From Bacillota bacterium (lineage in GTDB: Bacteria; Bacillota; Clostridia; Oscillospirales; Ruminococcaceae): a stretch of DNA of 64,000 nucleotides. Positions 16,257-24,317 of the stretch are shown piece by piece. Positions within the stretch are counted from its first letter, which is position 1. Each line of letters begins with the position of its first letter. The stretch covers positions 1-64,000 of the forward strand of contig JAEXUW010000009.1 of NCBI GenBank assembly GCA_023439835.1, read 5' to 3'. A program made the translations under genes and the position numbers. The notes beneath the pieces were generated by a model. That model did not search any database, was not told the origin of the DNA, and saw only the letters and a program-made list of their open reading frames with translations.

Positions 16257-17774
16257 TTAATTATTTGCTAGGCTTTTTAGTCCGTTCATGCTGTCTTTTA
16301 ACGTTGGATATAGCTGCTTATATATCTGATAGAAATTATTGTATTTCTCATGGTTTTGAATATCCGGATATACCGGCGGATTGAAGCTTACCCACTCTTT
16401 TATCTGCTCATAATCGCTTACAAGCCCGCATGATAAAGCAGCCATAAAAGCATCACCCAGAGGGGCTTCAGCGGTTTTCACGGGAGTATAAACGGGAATT
16501 CCTGTTACATCGGCAAAAATTTGCTGCCACAACGTTGATTTTGAGCCACCCCCAACAAGAATAAGTTTCTCGCCTGAAACTTTCTTTGCCGACTCCATAA
16601 TATGCCTTAGCGAATATGCTGTCGACTCAAGAATCGCTCTAAAAATATGCTCTTTAGTGTGCAATAGCGAAAGACCAATAATCAATCCTGATGCGCTTTC
16701 ATCCCATATCGGAGTTCTTTCCCCCATAAAATAAGGAAGCACAATTAATCCTTCCGAGCCTGCCGGTATTCCTTTTTCTACTATCGAGTCTTCTATTGAT
16801 TTATAAGCCTCAGGGGATTCATTTTGCATAAAATTTGTCATAAACCATCTGGGGAGAGCGCCGGCTGTTGAGGCGCCACCATAAGTATAGCTTTGCTCCT
16901 CAGGGCAAACACAGTATGGCATTGAAATAAGTTTTTTATCGTCAGGCAAAGTGCGTTGAATGAACCCCCAGTTTAGAGAAGTGCCGAGAACTGCTGCATT
17001 ATCTCCTTCATTAAGCATCGAGGCACTGAGCATTGATGCAATACAATCAACTGTTCCGACGCAAATGGGAGTATCCTTAGGGATGCCAAGCTTTTTAGAA
17101 AACTCACTATTTAGTACTCCCCCAATATCTGTGGGACTCATTAGCTTTTCTGGTAAAGCGCTCATTTCAATCCCAATTTCACTGCAAATTTCATTCGACC
17201 AAGAGTGTGTTTTATAATCATATATTCCGCCAATATTCCCAGCTGAGCAATAGTCCGTTGTAATAGCACCTGTCATTTTATATACTATATAGCTGTGGAT
17301 GGGAAGTATGTGGCGAATTTTTTTCCAGTTATCAGGCTCGTTATTCTTCACCCATAAAAGCTTAATATATCCAAAATATGAGTCGGTATTGTTACAGGAT
17401 ATTTCAAACAGTCTGTCCTCTCCAATACTTTCAGCCGCATAACGGCTTTCCTTGTCTGCACGCCTGTCCATCCAGATTATCGATGGTCTTATCGGCTTCA
17501 TATTCTCATCGCAAAGCGCACCTGTTCCGCCATAAAGAGCACTGATACAAATTGCACCTATTTTATTGGCATCTACCGCTTTTGCAACTTCACTCACAGT
17601 TTTTGTGACTGCGTCAAGCCATACATCAGGCCATTGTTCAGCCCACTGATTTTTGGGAGTGATGATGCCATACGGGCAATATGCATGTGCTAAAATTTTC
17701 CCGCTTTTGTCAGTGACAACTGCCTTTGTTCCGGACGTTCCAGCATCACAGCCTATTACATATTCTTTATCCAT
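16257..17774 (-). CDS. FGGY kinase, xylulokinase-like (second kinase)
   Basis: 505 residues; ATG 17774. It shows IGCDAGTSGTKAVVTD, the FGGY ATP loop, SIIWMDRRAD in the sugar-binding N-domain, GTVDCIASML and the C-domain LVGGGSKSTLWQQI and APLGDAFMAAL. It resembles xylulokinase/gluconokinase-like members more than glycerol kinase, so it should phosphorylate a different sugar from the kinase at 7704-9194. It is followed on the transcript by the transporter and preceded by the second split transketolase. Confidence 0.82.
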   Translation of the reverse strand: MDKEYVIGCDAGTSGTKAVVTDKSGKILAHAYCPYGIITPKNQWAEQWPDVWLDAVTKTVSEVAKAVDANKIGAICISALYGGTGALCDENMKPIRPSIIWMDRRADKESRYAAESIGEDRLFEISCNNTDSYFGYIKLLWVKNNEPDNWKKIRHILPIHSYIVYKMTGAITTDYCSAGNIGGIYDYKTHSWSNEICSEIGIEMSALPEKLMSPTDIGGVLNSEFSKKLGIPKDTPICVGTVDCIASMLSASMLNEGDNAAVLGTSLNWGFIQRTLPDDKKLISMPYCVCPEEQSYTYGGASTAGALPRWFMTNFMQNESPEAYKSIEDSIVEKGIPAGSEGLIVLPYFMGERTPIWDESASGLIIGLSLLHTKEHIFRAILESTAYSLRHIMESAKKVSGEKLILVGGGSKSTLWQQIFADVTGIPVYTPVKTAEAPLGDAFMAALSCGLVSDYEQIKEWVSFNPPVYPDIQNHEKYNNFYQIYKQLYPTLKDSMNGLKSLANN

Positions 17775-17786
17775 TTATCCTCCAGC

Positions 17787-18605
17787 TCAAACTAGCTCCG
17801 CCTTAGCGTTAATATAATCCGCCTCACTTGGAGTTTTTCCGTGCCATTCAACAACATTTTCCATGAATGAAACGCCTTTCCCCTTGATTGTATGCTGTAT
17901 AATTACTGATGGCTTTCCTTTGACTGACTTTGCATGCTCAACCGCACTGAAAATCTCATCAAAATTATGTCCGTCTATTTCTGAAACATCCCAGCCGAAA
18001 GCCGCCCACTTCGATTTTATGTCATACATGTTCTTGACGTCACAGGTTTTTCCGTCATTTTGAAGTCCGTTGACATCAACGAATGCTATTACATTGTCAA
18101 GCTTAAGATGTGCGGCCGTCGCTGCCGCTTCCCATATTTGCCCTTCGTTTATTTCGCCGTCGCCTATCATACAATATACCGTATAAGCCTTATTATGAAT
18201 CTTTCCGCCTATCGCAATACCATTTGCAGCAGATAAGCCAATCCCAAGTGAGCCTGAGGTCATTTCTACACCCGGCGTCTTTTTCATATCGGGATGCCCC
18301 TGAAGCTTTGAATTCACTCCCCGAAATGAGGACATCAGCCACTCCCTCGGATAGAACCCAGCCTCGGCAAGAACAGCATAAAGTCCCGGTGCGGTATGTC
18401 CTTTTGAAAGTACAAACCTGTCTCTGTCCGAATCTTCTGGATTTTTTGGGTCGTATTTCATTATTCCAAAATATAAAGAGGTCAGTGTTTCAAGCATTGA
18501 ATACGAGCCGCCCAGATGCCCTGATTTTGCATGATATATCATTTCTAGAATATCAAGCCTAAGCTTTTTTGCTTTTGCAGTCAACTTCTCATACTCTGGT
18601 TTCAT
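17787..18605 (-). CDS. Transketolase, N-terminal subunit (set B)
   Basis: 272 residues; ATG 18605 overlaps the stop of the C-terminal subunit gene. The thiamine-diphosphate motif is IGDGEINEGQIWEA with AFVDVNG after the normal interval; KSGHLGGSYS, LSKGHTAPG and KGKGVSFMENVVEWHG are also present. Here the C-terminal subunit gene comes first on the transcript, the opposite of set A. Confidence 0.88.
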   Translation of the reverse strand: MKPEYEKLTAKAKKLRLDILEMIYHAKSGHLGGSYSMLETLTSLYFGIMKYDPKNPEDSDRDRFVLSKGHTAPGLYAVLAEAGFYPREWLMSSFRGVNSKLQGHPDMKKTPGVEMTSGSLGIGLSAANGIAIGGKIHNKAYTVYCMIGDGEINEGQIWEAAATAAHLKLDNVIAFVDVNGLQNDGKTCDVKNMYDIKSKWAAFGWDVSEIDGHNFDEIFSAVEHAKSVKGKPSVIIQHTIKGKGVSFMENVVEWHGKTPSEADYINAKAELV

Positions 18606-19558
18606 GCCTTAACACCTCCCGACGCTTTTTTTCTTCTGATAACCTTTTTTGAAGCCTCTGCTATATGATTTGCTGTCAGACCATATTTTTCATACAGCTC
18701 CTCCTGATCCCCTGATTCGCCGAAGGTATCTTTAATTCCTATAAATTCCATGTGAATAGGATGAATTGAGGATAAAAATTCAGACACTGCCCCTCCTAAT
18801 CCCCCTATGACCGAATGATCTTCAACAGTTACAACCGATTCGGTCTTTTCAGCCTGACTAAGTATCGTTTTCTCATCTATCGGCTTAATGCTGTAAGCAT
18901 TAATTACTGATGCGCTTATCCCTTCTTCTTCTAAAAGAACTGCCGCTTTCAATGCCTGCTCCACCATTAATCCACAGGCGATAATTGCTACATCCTTTCC
19001 GTCCCTGAGAAGGTCAGAACCGCCCGATACAACTTTCTTGTTCTCCTCGAAAATATCCTCAGCCAAATCCCGACCAAGTCTTAGATATGCCGGCCCATCA
19101 TGTGCAATCATTTCACTAATACAGCTCGCTGTTTCACTCACATCCGATGCAACAAAAATTTTAAAACCCGGAAGCGTTCTCATTATTGCCAAATCCTCAA
19201 GAATCTGATGAGTTGCACCGTCTTTTCCAACACAAAGCCCTGCATGAGTTGCTATTATCTTAACATTCAGATGAGGATATGCAATAGACTGTCTTATCTG
19301 TTCAAATGGTTTTTCAGTCACAAACATTGAAAAGCCCACGACAACCGGAATAATTCCCGTTGTACTCAAACCTGCGGCAGTTGACAGCATATCCGCTTCG
19401 CTTATGCCGACACAAATCATTCTGTCGGGAAATTTTTCACCGAATTTTTTCAAACTAAGCGCTCGTGCACAATCAGCATTAAGAACCACAAGCTCTGGAT
19501 TCTTCTCTGCCGCTTGAATAAGCGCGTCACTTAGTGATGCTCTGAATGAACGAACCAT
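18602..19558 (-). CDS. Transketolase, C-terminal subunit (set B)
   Basis: 318 residues; ATG 19558, with a purine-rich AGGAAG shortly upstream. CVGISEADMLSTAAGLS carries the cofactor-activating Glu, and the C-terminal domain shows TVEDHSVIGGLGGAV. It is the first enzyme gene after the RpiR regulator. With the following N-half it would make a second transketolase. Confidence 0.88.
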   Translation of the reverse strand: MVRSFRASLSDALIQAAEKNPELVVLNADCARALSLKKFGEKFPDRMICVGISEADMLSTAAGLSTTGIIPVVVGFSMFVTEKPFEQIRQSIAYPHLNVKIIATHAGLCVGKDGATHQILEDLAIMRTLPGFKIFVASDVSETASCISEMIAHDGPAYLRLGRDLAEDIFEENKKVVSGGSDLLRDGKDVAIIACGLMVEQALKAAVLLEEEGISASVINAYSIKPIDEKTILSQAEKTESVVTVEDHSVIGGLGGAVSEFLSSIHPIHMEFIGIKDTFGESGDQEELYEKYGLTANHIAEASKKVIRRKKASGGVKA

Positions 19559-19588
19559 AATTTACTTCCTTTCATGAAGAAAAAGTGT

Positions 19589-20467
19589 TTATAATTTATT
19601 AGCCTTCATAGCCTCGGAGGATAGCCTAATTTTTTCAGCAACATTCGGCTCATTATACTGCAATACACCAAAGTATATAGCTTCAAGGATAGCCTGCTCT
19701 GATATCCTCCTTGCGATTATTTCCTGACCCACGCTGATATCAGGTGTCGCCGTAAAAAGCTTAATGTCACAATACTTAATTAGCTCAGATTTCTCTCTTT
19801 TAGTAATGCAAATGGTAGTTGCGCCGTTTCTTTTTGCAATTTCCATAGCATCAACAACCTGCCTTGTTCTTCCTGAGTGCGAAATTGCTATCGCAACATC
19901 ACCAGGCTTCATATGACAAGCAGTTATCATTTGAAGGTCGCAATCCTTTTCAGCAAAACATATATATCCAAGGCGTCTGAATTTGAAGCACGCATATTCA
20001 CACGGTATCATAGCGTCACCTATTGCGAAGAAGCAAAGCTGCTTTGCATTAAGAATTGCCTCAAATGCTTTATTATATTCTTCGTTAGCAAGTGCAAAGG
20101 TTTCCTTCAGGATTTCAATGTTAACTTTGAAAACATTTTTCATTATCTGAATCATGTTATCGCCGAGACCGCCTTTTTCAAGCTCTTCAAATTCCTTGTC
20201 ATAACCGTTGCTAGATACAAGCTGTACACTCAGTGTTGCTTTAAGCTCTGAGTATCCGCTCACACCAATTCTTTTGCATAAACGTATGATTGATGCCTGA
20301 CTGCTTCCTGAATAATCAGCATAGTTCACCAGAGAGAGCTTTGATACCTTTTCGGGATGCTCAAGCAGATACTCTGCGGCTTTCTTCTCAGAGCTGGTTA
20401 GCGTCGGAAGCAAAAACTTCACCATCGGAATAATTTTTTTATTACTGTCATTGAACAACTGTTCCAT
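19589..20467 (-). CDS. RpiR-family transcriptional regulator
   Basis: 292 residues; ATG 20467 (MEQLFNDSNKK) is preferred over more upstream in-frame starts because those lie across the promoter at 20528-20556. It has an N-terminal helix-turn-helix (YSGSSQASIIRLCKRIGVSG) and a C-terminal SIS domain that binds phosphosugars (CFFAIGDAM; IAISHSGRTRQVVDAM). It is first in the operon, 30 bases before the transketolase gene, so it likely controls all 14 genes in response to a pathway phosphosugar. Confidence 0.88.
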   Translation of the reverse strand: MEQLFNDSNKKIIPMVKFLLPTLTSSEKKAAEYLLEHPEKVSKLSLVNYADYSGSSQASIIRLCKRIGVSGYSELKATLSVQLVSSNGYDKEFEELEKGGLGDNMIQIMKNVFKVNIEILKETFALANEEYNKAFEAILNAKQLCFFAIGDAMIPCEYACFKFRRLGYICFAEKDCDLQMITACHMKPGDVAIAISHSGRTRQVVDAMEIAKRNGATTICITKREKSELIKYCDIKLFTATPDISVGQEIIARRISEQAILEAIYFGVLQYNEPNVAEKIRLSSEAMKANKL

Positions 20468-20527
20468 AATCTCACGTCCTATGCATTTTATCTCCAAACT
20501 TAATAATTTTTTTTGGAGTATGTCTAC

Positions 20528-20556
20528 ATTATACACGACTGCTTTTCTGAAATCAA
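20528..20556 (-). promoter_or_regulatory. Sigma-A promoter of the sugar operon
   Basis: On the minus strand: TTGATT (20556-20551), 17-base spacer, TATAAT (20533-20528). It is the only clear promoter seen upstream of the 14-gene unit. Confidence 0.7.
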
Positions 20557-20721
20557 CATCAAAAATAACTAATATTGTCTGTATATAATTATATAATTTC
20601 AACAAATTATCTCGCCTTTATTACTAATGTCAGTTTTGCCACCGAAAAAAATTCTTTATTGTCATCATAAATTTATGGAGAATATATTTGAAACGTTTAA
20701 GTTCTTAGTGCAGAATTCTTC
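20557..20721. other. Intergenic region with an AAACGTTT palindrome
   Basis: No gene. TTGAAACGTTTAA (20688-20700) is a near-palindrome resembling LacI/CcpA-family operators (cre-like, but one base short of the standard spacing). It lies about 130 bases upstream of the operon -35, so catabolite control is possible but unproven. Confidence 0.3.
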
Positions 20722-20760
20722 AAAAAAAATAAGCCTCATGGATTCTTCTCCATGAGGCTT
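20722..20760 (-). terminator. Terminator of the antiporter gene
   Basis: AGCCTCATGGA (20732-20742) and TCCATGAGGCT (20749-20759) form an 11 bp stem, followed on the minus strand by a run of U (A run at 20722-20730). Confidence 0.9.
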
Positions 20761-20771
20761 TATAACCAAAA

Positions 20772-22037
20772 CTATTTATTCTGACATTCGCCTTGAGCCA
20801 TCAGCTCAATTTCATTATACCCTCTGACAAGCTCGGATTCAACCGACGGCTGTTCGGATTTATCATGCTTGAATACAATTTTCAAAAGAACCGGTGTTAT
20901 CACGGTGGTTATAACAACCATTATAACCAACGGCGCAAAAAACAACGAACCCATAAGCCCCGCCGATTGCCCTTTGCTTGCCACAATCAGCGCAACCTCG
21001 CCTCTTGAAACCATTCCCGTTCCTATCTGAACACTTTCCTGCCTCGAAAACCCGCACATTCTTGCACCTATTCCGCAACCTATAATTTTTGTCAGTATAG
21101 CAACCAGCGTAATAAGCACAGTAAATATAATAATCCCCTTGCTCATTCCACCCTCAATGACAACCTTTATGCCTATACTTGCGAAAAAAATCGGTGACAA
21201 CAGCATATATGACATGGTCTCAAAGCGTGATGCAATATATTTTGTTCTCTCACTGTTTGAGATAATAAGCCCCGCTATAAATGCGCCGGTAATGTCAGCA
21301 ACGCCAAAGTATTCTTCAGCGGCAAACGCCATAACAAGACACAGCACAAAAGATACTATTATAAATCTTCTTAAGTCCTTGCCGGCTTTTGAAACCCACT
21401 TATTGAAAGCAAAATAGACAAGAAAGCCAACAACTGCTGCAAAAACAAAAAACAATACAATTTTCCCAAGCACCCACCAAATGCTGACCACAGAGTCTGC
21501 CATGCTTGTTATCAGGGTTAGTGCAACAATACCCAGAATATCGTCAATCAAAGCGGCGCCGAGAATTGCATTTCCCGCTTTTGTGCTTAGCTTTCCAAGC
21601 TCTTTAAGAGTCTCAACCGTAATGCTTACCGATGTTGCAGTAAGTATTACTCCGATAAACAAGTTCTGCATAAAAGCACTTGATGTAAGAGCCGCATCGC
21701 CCTTGTTGAATATAGCGGCAATTCCGTATCCACCGACAAGAGGAACAAGCACACCAATTAGCGCAATAACCAGTGAAGCCTTTCCTGTCTTTTTAAGCTC
21801 CTTAACGTCTGTTTCAAGACCTGCACTGAACATAAGTACAATAACACCAAGCTCAGCCATCTGATTAATAAAATCAGTTTTTTGTAAAACATTGAATACC
21901 GCAGGCCCCAGTAAAAGCCCTGCTACCAAAGCGCCGACCACCTGTGGCATTTTAACACGTCTTGTTATCAGTCCGAAGATTTTTGTCGAAATCAATATAA
22001 GAGCAAGATCGAACAGATAACTATATGACATCTCCAT
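20772..22037 (-). CDS. CPA2-family cation/proton antiporter (KefB/NapA-like)
   Basis: 421 residues; ATG 22037 follows AAGGTG by 6 bases. It contains about 11-12 hydrophobic segments of the Na+/K+:H+ antiporter core, including LGVIVLMFSAGLETD and LIDDILGIVALTLI, whose Asp pair (AALIDD) is the usual ion-binding site, and FGVADITGAFIAGLI. It ends soon after the membrane part, so it lacks the TrkA-N/RCK regulatory domain of full KefB proteins. Probably an Na+ or K+ efflux/pH homeostasis protein. It is monocistronic with its own promoter and terminator. Confidence 0.88.
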   Translation of the reverse strand: MEMSYSYLFDLALILISTKIFGLITRRVKMPQVVGALVAGLLLGPAVFNVLQKTDFINQMAELGVIVLMFSAGLETDVKELKKTGKASLVIALIGVLVPLVGGYGIAAIFNKGDAALTSSAFMQNLFIGVILTATSVSITVETLKELGKLSTKAGNAILGAALIDDILGIVALTLITSMADSVVSIWWVLGKIVLFFVFAAVVGFLVYFAFNKWVSKAGKDLRRFIIVSFVLCLVMAFAAEEYFGVADITGAFIAGLIISNSERTKYIASRFETMSYMLLSPIFFASIGIKVVIEGGMSKGIIIFTVLITLVAILTKIIGCGIGARMCGFSRQESVQIGTGMVSRGEVALIVASKGQSAGLMGSLFFAPLVIMVVITTVITPVLLKIVFKHDKSEQPSVESELVRGYNEIELMAQGECQNK

Positions 22038-22076
22038 ACAATACACCTTATTTCATATTTTTCGATAACGTTCTAC

Positions 22077-22105
22077 ATTATACTCCTGCAAAATCCTAAA
22101 TTCAA
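22077..22105 (-). promoter_or_regulatory. Sigma-A promoter of the antiporter gene
   Basis: Minus strand TTGAAT (22105-22100), 17-base spacer, TATAAT (22082-22077). Confidence 0.65.
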
Positions 22106-22136
22106 TATATAATAATATGTATAGCAAAAAATCATT

Positions 22137-22193
22137 TTAATGCACAGTTTTATTTTCATTCGGTTGATTTTCTTATACATCAACGTGCATTAA
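22137..22193. repeat. Composite hairpin between divergent genes
   Basis: Outer arms TTAATGCAC (22137-22145) and GTGCATTAA (22185-22193) are perfect. Inside, GTTGAT and ATCAAC form a second stem stacked directly on the 3' side, leaving a one-sided bulge of about 17 bases. It lies outside both predicted transcripts (antiporter and T-box), so it may be a protein-binding site or an unrecognised RNA. Confidence 0.4.
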
Positions 22194-22248
22194 GCCTGGT
22201 AAAATAAGCAAATCTCATGCTTGAAGAAAAAATTATTTTAAAAAAGTA

Positions 22249-22277
22249 TTGACAAACAAAATCAAATGACATATAAT
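22249..22277 (+). promoter_or_regulatory. Sigma-A promoter of the ilvB-cimA unit
   Basis: TTGACA (22249-22254), 17-base spacer, TATAAT (22272-22277): a full consensus promoter in front of the T-box leader. Confidence 0.85.
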
Positions 22278-22289
22278 GAAATTGATATA

Positions 22290-22580
22290 AACTAAATGCG
22301 CTGATGAGGAACAACTCACTGCAATCTCTTTCAGAGAGCTGTCGTATGGTGAAAGACAGCAGAGACGCTTTGATACTAAATCACCTCGGAGCATTCCGCT
22401 GAACAATCATTTTAGCTTTGTCTTTTATGAAAGTAAGCCGGAACGGAATCTCCCGTTATTGAGAAGCACATTGATAGATGTGTATTGAGTGGACAATTTT
22501 TGTCAATAAGAGTGGTACCGTGGAGAGTAATCCTTCACCTCTTAAAACCGTAAGGTTTTATTTGAGGCGAGGGTTTTTTT
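22290..22580 (+). promoter_or_regulatory. T-box leader, probable isoleucine specifier
   Basis: tRNA-sensing transcription attenuator. The antiterminator T-box is GAGTGGTACCG (22510-22520), with TGGT able to pair with an ACCA tRNA end. Stem I has GCT-GAT-GAGG (22300-22309) closing with CCTC-GG-AGC (22384-22392). The triplet just above this helix on the 3' side is ATC (22380-22382), the place where the specifier sits in known T-boxes, which reads as Ile. The terminator is CCTTCACCTC...GAGGCGAGGG, with AAAACC/GGTTTT inside, followed by seven T (about 22531-22580). Uncharged tRNA-Ile would switch on ilvB and cimA. The specifier call rests on manual folding. Confidence 0.85.
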
Positions 22581-22611
22581 ATTGCAATTTTTTTGTGGGA
22601 GGATGGGTTAT

Positions 22612-24303
22612 ATGAAATTAAATGGTTCTGAAATTCTAATCGAGTGTCTGGTTGAACAGGGTGTTGACAACGTATTCGGATATCCGGGAGGTGCTGTTCT
22701 AAATATTTATGATGCACTTTACAAAAACTCCGACCGAATTCATCATTTTATAACTGCACATGAACAGGGTGCTTGTCATGCAGCTGACGGCTATGCACGT
22801 TCCACCGGAAAAACAGGGGTTGTTATTGCGACCTCAGGACCCGGCGCAACTAATCTTGTCACTGGAATTGCGACTGCCTTTATGGATTCAATTCCCCTTG
22901 TGGCGATAACCGGCAATGTCGCAACCTCTCTTCTGGGGCTTGACAGCTTTCAGGAGGTTGACATTACGGGAATTACTATGCCTGTGACAAAGCATAATTA
23001 TATAGTTAAGGATGTTTCAAAGCTGGCGGAAACAATAAGAAATGCTTTTTATATCGCAAACGAAGGAAGAAAAGGCCCCGTTCTAATTGATATTCCTAAG
23101 GATATAACGGCGGCGGTTTGTGAATTCGAACCACAATCACCGAAAACAGCGCCGTTTATACTATCCGCTGATGTGAACGAACAGATTGATAAGGCGGCTG
23201 AGCTTATCACTACAAGCGAAAAGCCGTTTATCTATGCCGGCGGCGGCGTAGTTTCTTGCAACGCATCGGCGGAGCTTAAAGAATTTGCTCACCTTGTTTC
23301 GTCGCCTGTTTCACTTTCTTTGATGGGGCAGTGTGCCTTTGACAACTCAGATCCGCTTTATATCGGAATGCTCGGAATGCACGGCACAAAAACCTCCTCA
23401 CTTGTTATCGGCGAGTGTGATTTGATGATTGTTGTCGGCTCACGCTTCAGCGACAGAGTAACCTGCAACACCAAAACCTTTGCTAAAAACACCGCAATAA
23501 TTCACATTGACATTGACCCGGCCGAAATTAACAAGAATGTTTGTGCCGAGCATAATGTTGTCGGCGATATCAAGTATATTCTTGAAAAGCTAAATGCCAA
23601 AATCAAGCGCAAAAATCACGACAAGTGGATTGAACAGGTTTTTTCGTGGAAGCGCGAATACCCTCTCCATCAAGTCGGAAATAACGATGACGACGTTCTT
23701 CCGCAGGATGTGATTGAAACGCTCTGTGAGCTGACAAACGGAGAGGCAATTATATCCACCGAGGTCGGACAGCATCAGATGTGGGCGGCACAATTCTACA
23801 ATTTTAAAAATGAAAGAAGTTTTGTATCGTCGGGCGGTCTTGGAACAATGGGATATGGGCTTGGCGCTTCAATCGGTTCAAAAATTGGAAATCCGGATAA
23901 AAAGGTGATTAATATTGCTGGCGACGGAAGCTTCTTTATGAACTGTAATGAACTTTCAACACTAAGCAAATTCAAAATACCTGTTATCGAGCTTGTATTT
24001 GACAATAATGTACTTGGAATGGTAAGACAGTGGCAAAGACTATTTTATGGGAAAAGATTTTCACAGACTACTCTTGACAGAGGGACTGACTATATGAAGC
24101 TTGCACAGGCTTTCGGAATAAACGGTTACACTATCAGCAAAAAAAGCGATATCAGACCCGTGCTTGAAAAAGCTCTCAGCGATAATTTCCCTGTGCTTAT
24201 CGCCTGTAAAATCAGTAAGGATATTAATGTTCTTCCGATGGTTCCTGCCGGTGCTAGTATTGACAGCCCGATTCTTGAAATTGAAATTGACGATGATTTA
24301 TAA
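22612..24303 (+). CDS. ilvB: Acetolactate/acetohydroxybutanoate synthase large subunit
   Basis: 563 residues; ATG 22612 is chosen because GGGAGG (22597-22602) lies 9 bases upstream, while ATG 22603 abuts it. The enzyme condenses pyruvate with pyruvate or 2-oxobutanoate using thiamine diphosphate, the first common step of valine, leucine and isoleucine synthesis. Visible: GYPGGAVLNIYDAL, AHEQGACHAADGYAR with the catalytic Glu, and GDGSFFMNCNELST followed by FDNN for cofactor binding. No ilvN small subunit, ilvC or ilvD is in the window. The T-box controls it, and cimA starts 14 bases later. Confidence 0.92.
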   Translation: MKLNGSEILIECLVEQGVDNVFGYPGGAVLNIYDALYKNSDRIHHFITAHEQGACHAADGYARSTGKTGVVIATSGPGATNLVTGIATAFMDSIPLVAITGNVATSLLGLDSFQEVDITGITMPVTKHNYIVKDVSKLAETIRNAFYIANEGRKGPVLIDIPKDITAAVCEFEPQSPKTAPFILSADVNEQIDKAAELITTSEKPFIYAGGGVVSCNASAELKEFAHLVSSPVSLSLMGQCAFDNSDPLYIGMLGMHGTKTSSLVIGECDLMIVVGSRFSDRVTCNTKTFAKNTAIIHIDIDPAEINKNVCAEHNVVGDIKYILEKLNAKIKRKNHDKWIEQVFSWKREYPLHQVGNNDDDVLPQDVIETLCELTNGEAIISTEVGQHQMWAAQFYNFKNERSFVSSGGLGTMGYGLGASIGSKIGNPDKKVINIAGDGSFFMNCNELSTLSKFKIPVIELVFDNNVLGMVRQWQRLFYGKRFSQTTLDRGTDYMKLAQAFGINGYTISKKSDIRPVLEKALSDNFPVLIACKISKDINVLPMVPAGASIDSPILEIEIDDDL

Positions 24304-24317
24304 TAGGGGGATTAAAT

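Noticed and set aside
18110..18562. 150-codon open frame on the plus strand
   Set aside because: It lies wholly antisense to the set B transketolase N-subunit and has no family resemblance or ribosome binding site; a shadow of the coding strand.
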